Shown here piece after piece: positions 31,425-34,143 of a stretch of 34,143 nt of DNA. The stretch covers positions 1 to 34,143 of the forward strand of contig NZ_WQNE01000057.1 in assembly GCF_009759665.1 (NCBI RefSeq), written 5' to 3'. The position numbers and the translations under genes were made by a program. Under the pieces are notes generated by a model. The model searched no databases. It saw nothing but the letters and a program-made list of their open reading frames with translations, and was not told the origin of the DNA. Positions within the stretch are counted from its first letter, which is position 1. Every line of letters starts with the position of its first letter. This DNA comes from Bradyrhizobium cajani. GTDB taxonomy: Bacteria; Pseudomonadota; Alphaproteobacteria; Rhizobiales; Xanthobacteraceae.

Positions 31425-31480
31425 GACGCCTCCTGAAATTGATTATGAAAGGGACAATTTACCCCTATTTAGGAGGCGTC
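31425..31480 (-). promoter_or_regulatory. Inverted repeat that could sequester the Shine-Dalgarno
   Basis: On the minus strand GACGCCTCCT (31480-31471) is the exact complement of AGGAGGCGTC (31434-31425), which contains the ribosome binding site of the secreted hypothetical gene. The 36-base loop is AT-rich, and the pairing can extend past a one-base bulge by about four A-U pairs. If transcription starts upstream of 31480 the message would fold into a stem hiding the start region. A promoter inside the loop would remove one arm. Confidence 0.5.
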
Positions 31481-31531
31481 ACGCGCAATTCCAGCGGCCG
31501 ATTGCCGCCGTGGTTAAGAAGTTTGGCGGAA

Positions 31532-32533
31532 TTAGGCGACCTTTCGCGCCGTTCCAGTCCCATCCAGGAACCCGAGCAGGCGGTTGCGGATGATGGTTTC
31601 CGCCTCGCTCATGATCCGATCCACGAGTTCCTTGCAGGACGGGATGTCGCGGATGAGGCCTGCGACCATGCCGCAGCTCCAGGCGCCGGCGTCCATCTGG
31701 CCGTCGATCATGATCCTCGGATAGACCCCTGCGACCTGGTCGTGAATGTCGTCGATCGTCAGCTTGTCGCCCTTCGCGTGCTCGATCTCGAGCAGGCGGT
31801 CGACATTGGCGTTCTTCAGCACGCGCTCGGTGTTGCGCAAGCTCCGCATGATCAGGCGGGTGTCGAGCTCGGTCGCCGCGACCAGCGCGTTCTTCACGTT
31901 CTGATGCACCGGCGCCTCCTTGGTGGCGATGAAGCGCGTGCCCATGTTCATGCCGGCCGCGCCCAGCGACAGCGCCGCGACGAGGCTGCGCCCATCGGCC
32001 ATGCCGCCGGAGGCGACGAACGGGATCTTCAACTCCTCCGCCGCGCGCGGCAGCAGGATCATGTTGGGAATGTCGTCCTCGCCGGGGTGACCGCCGCACT
32101 CGAAACCATCGACGCTGACGGCGTCGCAGCCGATCCGCTCGGCCTTGAGCGAATGGCGCACCGAGGTGCATTTGTGGATCACCTTGATGCCGGCCGCCTT
32201 CAGCGCCGGCATGTAGGCTTCCGGGCTGCGCCCCGCGGTCTCAACCGCCTTGATGCCACCCTCGACGATCGCGGCGATGTATTCCGGATAGGGCGGCGCC
32301 GAGAAAGTCGGCAGGAAGGTGAGGTTCACGCCGAACGGCTTGTCGGTCATGTCGCGACAGCGCGCGATTTCCTTCGCGAGCAGCTCGGGCGTCTTCTGCG
32401 TGAGGCCGGTGATGATGCCGAGCCCGCCGGCATTGGAGACTGCGGCAGCCAGCTCGGCAAAGCCGACGAAATGCATGCCGCCCTGGATGATCGGGTGTTC
32501 GATGCCGAACAGTTCGGTGATGGCAGTCTTCAC
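31532..32533 (-). CDS. Nitronate monooxygenase (2-nitropropane dioxygenase-like)
   Basis: A 333-residue FMN-binding TIM-barrel protein of the nitronate monooxygenase family, which oxidises alkyl nitronates such as propionate 3-nitronate; relatives include FabK-like enoyl reductases. Features: the N-terminal PIIQGGMHFVGFAELAAAVSNAGGLGIITG, the FGVNLTFLP strand, the DGFECGGHPGEDD loop with the conserved His, the VASGGMADGRSLVAALSLGAAGMNMGTRF phosphate-binding region, and EAPVHQNVK. The start is GTG at 32533 with GGAGGA seven bases upstream. It lies 63 bases downstream of an SDR gene and is probably co-transcribed with it. Confidence 0.88.
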   Translation of the reverse strand: MKTAITELFGIEHPIIQGGMHFVGFAELAAAVSNAGGLGIITGLTQKTPELLAKEIARCRDMTDKPFGVNLTFLPTFSAPPYPEYIAAIVEGGIKAVETAGRSPEAYMPALKAAGIKVIHKCTSVRHSLKAERIGCDAVSVDGFECGGHPGEDDIPNMILLPRAAEELKIPFVASGGMADGRSLVAALSLGAAGMNMGTRFIATKEAPVHQNVKNALVAATELDTRLIMRSLRNTERVLKNANVDRLLEIEHAKGDKLTIDDIHDQVAGVYPRIMIDGQMDAGAWSCGMVAGLIRDIPSCKELVDRIMSEAETIIRNRLLGFLDGTGTARKVA

Positions 32534-32596
32534 GTCAGCTTCCTCCGGGATTTCGGTTTGTATTCGGATCAGTCTAGCCGCAGTCTCGTGCCGCGG

Positions 32597-33334
32597 TCAC
32601 CATTTCTCGCCGAAGGGACGGATCTCCATCTCGAACGTCCAGGCGCTCTTCGGCTGCTGATAGAGCTGCCAATAGGCATCCGCGACCGACGACGGTGGCA
32701 TCAGGAGGTCGGGATTGTCGAGCGCGTTGGGGCCGAGCGCCTCGAGCCGGCGCTGCCGCACCCATTCGGTATCCACACCGGAATCGATGATGAGATGGGC
32801 GACGTGGATGTTCTTCGGCCCCAGCTCGCGCGCCATCGCCTGCGCCACTGCGCGCAGACCGAACTTGGCGCTGGCAAAGGCGGCAAAGCCGCTGCCGCCA
32901 CGCAAGGAGGCGGTGGCGCCGGTGAAGAAGATGTTGCCGCCGCCGCGCGGCAGCATCAATCGCGCCGCTTCGCGGCCGGCGAGGAAGCCGGAATAGCAGG
33001 CCATCTCCCACACCTTGCGGAAGACGCGCTCGGTGGTGTCGAGGATCGGGAAATTGACGTTGGCGCCGACGTTGAAGATGCAGACTTCGAGCGGCGCACG
33101 CTTGTCTGCGTCGTTGAGGAAGGCGATGACCTCTTCCTCTTTCCGCGCATCGAGCGAGCGGGCGTGGATCTCGCCGCCGGCGGCCTCGATGTCCTGCACC
33201 AGCGGCGCGAGCTTGTCGCCATTGCGACGGCCGGCGAAGATCGAGAAACCTTCCGCGGCGAACTTCTTGGCGATCTCGGAGCCGATGAAATCGCCGGCCC
33301 CGATCACAGCGGCTGTCGCGTTTCGCTTGGGCAA
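32597..33334 (-). CDS. SDR-family protein with Phe in place of the catalytic Tyr, TTG start
   Basis: A 245-residue Rossmann-fold SDR. The nucleotide motif is GAGDFIGSEIAKKF (residues 12-25), and GRRNGD after strand 2 suggests NADP. The usual NNAG is NVGAN (88-92). At the Y-x3-K position it reads F153-A-S-A-K157, so the catalytic Tyr is missing while the Lys remains; the usual Ser is replaced by Thr in FFTGATAS. It belongs to an atypical SDR subgroup (MARELGPKNIHVAHLIID, 167-184). Either the chemistry differs or it serves a non-catalytic or narrow role. The start is TTG at 33334, preceded by a very strong GGAGGAGG. It diverges from an HxlR regulator. Confidence 0.85.
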   Translation of the reverse strand: MPKRNATAAVIGAGDFIGSEIAKKFAAEGFSIFAGRRNGDKLAPLVQDIEAAGGEIHARSLDARKEEEVIAFLNDADKRAPLEVCIFNVGANVNFPILDTTERVFRKVWEMACYSGFLAGREAARLMLPRGGGNIFFTGATASLRGGSGFAAFASAKFGLRAVAQAMARELGPKNIHVAHLIIDSGVDTEWVRQRRLEALGPNALDNPDLLMPPSSVADAYWQLYQQPKSAWTFEMEIRPFGEKW

Positions 33335-33393
33335 GGTCGCCTCCTCCGGTACGCCGCGCCTGCAACTGCGCGGCTGGCATGTGTTGGCGAGAG

Positions 33394-33420
33394 GCTATAG
33401 TTCTAAAATAGAACTGTCAA
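33394..33420 (-). promoter_or_regulatory. Promoter of the SDR-NMO operon with embedded palindrome
   Basis: On the minus strand a perfect -35 TTGACA (33420-33415) and a -10-like TATAGC (33399-33394) flank a perfect palindrome AGTTCTA-AAA-TAGAACT (33399-33415). The palindrome fills the spacer, which is 15 bases, and touches both boxes. This is where a dimeric repressor would be expected to bind. HxlR-family regulators act as dimers and often bind such divergent intergenic palindromes, so the gene at 33511 is the natural candidate. Confidence 0.65.
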
Positions 33421-33510
33421 ACTTGGCGAACGAATGGTAGTCTCAGCGACGAATTGTGCTGAACATTCAGGTAAGTTCCTTTTTCAGACTTACGACGCCG
33501 GAGACGCATC

Positions 33511-33975
33511 ATGAAATGGGATACGCTGGACGAGGAGCCCTGTTCGCTCTCCCGCACGGTCGCCGTGGTCGGCGACCGCTGGACGCTGCTGATCCTGCGC
33601 GAATGCTTCTTGCGTGTGCGGCGGTTCGAAGCGTTCCAGTCCTCGCTTCAGATCACGCGGCACCTGCTCTCGGAGCGGCTGAAGAAGCTGGTCCGTTTCG
33701 GCATCCTGCGCCGCGTCCCCTATTCCGAGGCGCCGAAGCGCTACGAATACATCCTCACCCAGAAGGGCCTCGACCTCTACCCGATCATCATGGCGATGGT
33801 GCATTGGGGCGACACCCACATGGGCGACGAGCGCGGCCGTCCGCTGCTGCACGAGCACAAGACTTGCGGCAAGCTGTTCGACCCCGTGATGGTATGCTCG
33901 GAATGCGGCGAGGCTCTGAATGCCAAGCAGGTGCATGTGCATGCGGGGCCGGGGCGGAAGGAGGCGGTGGGGTGA
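33511..33975 (+). CDS. HxlR-family winged-helix regulator with C-terminal Cys cluster
   Basis: A 154-residue HxlR-type transcription regulator. The typical N-terminus is PCSLSRTVAVVGDRWTLLILRECFLRVRRFEAFQ, with Cys11 at the position used for redox or electrophile sensing in relatives such as HypR. The winged helix continues with HLLSERLKKLVRFGILRRVPYSEAPKRYEYILTQKG. A C-terminal extension has HKTC119G, C129-S-E-C132-G and HVHAG, which looks like a zinc-binding hairpin. It is transcribed away from the SDR-NMO pair, with a palindrome in the shared promoter, so it likely controls that pair and itself. The inducer is unknown. Confidence 0.92.
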   Translation: MKWDTLDEEPCSLSRTVAVVGDRWTLLILRECFLRVRRFEAFQSSLQITRHLLSERLKKLVRFGILRRVPYSEAPKRYEYILTQKGLDLYPIIMAMVHWGDTHMGDERGRPLLHEHKTCGKLFDPVMVCSECGEALNAKQVHVHAGPGRKEAVG

Positions 33976-34017
33976 AGCTCCTGCTCAACACCGTCATTGC
34001 GCGGAGCCCTTGCGACG

Positions 34018-34143
34018 GTCGCGGTAGGGACGCTCATTGCTGGGCGCCCCCCGCACAGATCCGTACGTGCGGCTTTCCCGCATACGGCTCCCACCTCGGG
34101 TGAGTAGCGGTGAAGCGTGTTCGGGGCCAAGGATGGAGGATTT
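34018..34143 (-). mobile_element. 3' end of a group II intron (domains V and VI), continuing past the window edge
   Basis: On the minus strand 34090-34058 forms a 33-base hairpin that matches the group II intron domain V consensus: GAGCCGTATGCGG, a GAAA tetraloop, then GCCGCACGTACGGATC, with the catalytic AGC triad and a two-base bulge. It is followed by a domain VI-like stem (34052-34023) with an unpaired A at 34025, seven bases before a terminal AC at 34018, the usual branch-point distance. The intron 3' boundary is therefore placed near 34018. The rest of the intron, including any reverse transcriptase, lies to the right of the window. Bases 33976-34017 are flanking sequence of intergenic type. 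Confidence 0.72.

Noticed and set aside
31097..33400. A 767-codon open frame on the plus strand antisense to the nitronate monooxygenase and SDR genes
   Set aside because: Long antisense frames are a side effect of GC-rich third positions. The product is Arg/Ala/Asp-rich without motifs, and the opposite-strand genes are clear family members.
33976..34017. Reading the right-edge sequence as an ordinary REP-type repeat
   Set aside because: The hairpin at 34058-34090 fits group II intron domain V in length, tetraloop and catalytic triad, and the domain VI branch A is at the right distance; a simple palindrome would not explain these.

Overview
The window looks like chromosomal DNA of an alphaproteobacterium of the Bradyrhizobium/Nitrobacteraceae group. 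This rests on high GC with strongly G/C-ending codons, the protein types (a ClpS2-like adaptor, an RT0821/Lpp0805-type lipoprotein, a DUF3124 protein, a RibB with a degenerate GTP-cyclohydrolase tail, a BoxR/BzdR-like HTH), and several families of palindromic intergenic repeats of the kind that litter these genomes. The assignment comes from reading the sequence; no database search was possible.

Layout. 1-1171 (+): crcB fluoride channel, a DUF190 PII-like protein, and clpS. 1359-2845 (-): a two-gene RiPP locus, made of a 92-residue precursor with three tandem Phe-Arg-Arg repeats and a radical SAM/SPASM maturase. 3160-7146 (-): a class III adenylate cyclase, then aroC, a histidine phosphatase and fabI (transcribed fabI to phosphatase to aroC). 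7319-8684 (+): an ECF sigma factor, a 37-codon ORF and a membrane anti-sigma factor, joined by ATGA overlaps. 9034-10591 (-): a CbpA/DnaJ-type co-chaperone and a small lipoprotein. 10705-12916 (+): pdxH, an SDR and a methyltransferase. 12996-14378 (-): a small CxxC protein and corA. 14721-15401 (+): an L,D-transpeptidase lipoprotein. 15438-16520 (-): an extensin-like protein. 16585-19282 (+): an acyl-CoA ligase and a DUF1499 protein. 19337-24793 (-): an MBL-fold hydrolase, a glutaryl-CoA dehydrogenase-like enzyme, a RibBX-type protein and a Kef-type antiporter. 24861-26711 (+): a DUF3124 protein and a PLP aminotransferase. 26834-27106 (-): a small, possibly truncated HTH protein. 27265-28043 (+): two secreted small proteins. 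28111-33334 (-): an aldo/keto reductase, a Tat-exported PhoD, a secreted hypothetical, a nitronate monooxygenase-like protein and an SDR. 33511-33975 (+): an HxlR-family regulator divergent from that SDR. At the right edge lies the 3' end (domains V and VI) of a group II intron that continues outside the window on the minus strand.

Most of the window is ordinary housekeeping and accessory metabolism. The main candidate for an undescribed system is the RiPP locus at 1359-2952. Its maturase resembles cyclophane-forming (FxsB/GrrM-like) radical SAM/SPASM enzymes. Its precursor carries aromatic-x-basic triplets that are conserved in protein but written with different codons, so selection appears to act on the peptide. 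Secondary points of interest are the ATGA-coupled small ORF between sigma and anti-sigma factor, a 10-bp inverted repeat that could sequester the Shine-Dalgarno of the secreted hypothetical at 31004-31423, a perfect palindrome inside the SDR/HxlR divergent promoter, and the group II intron end.
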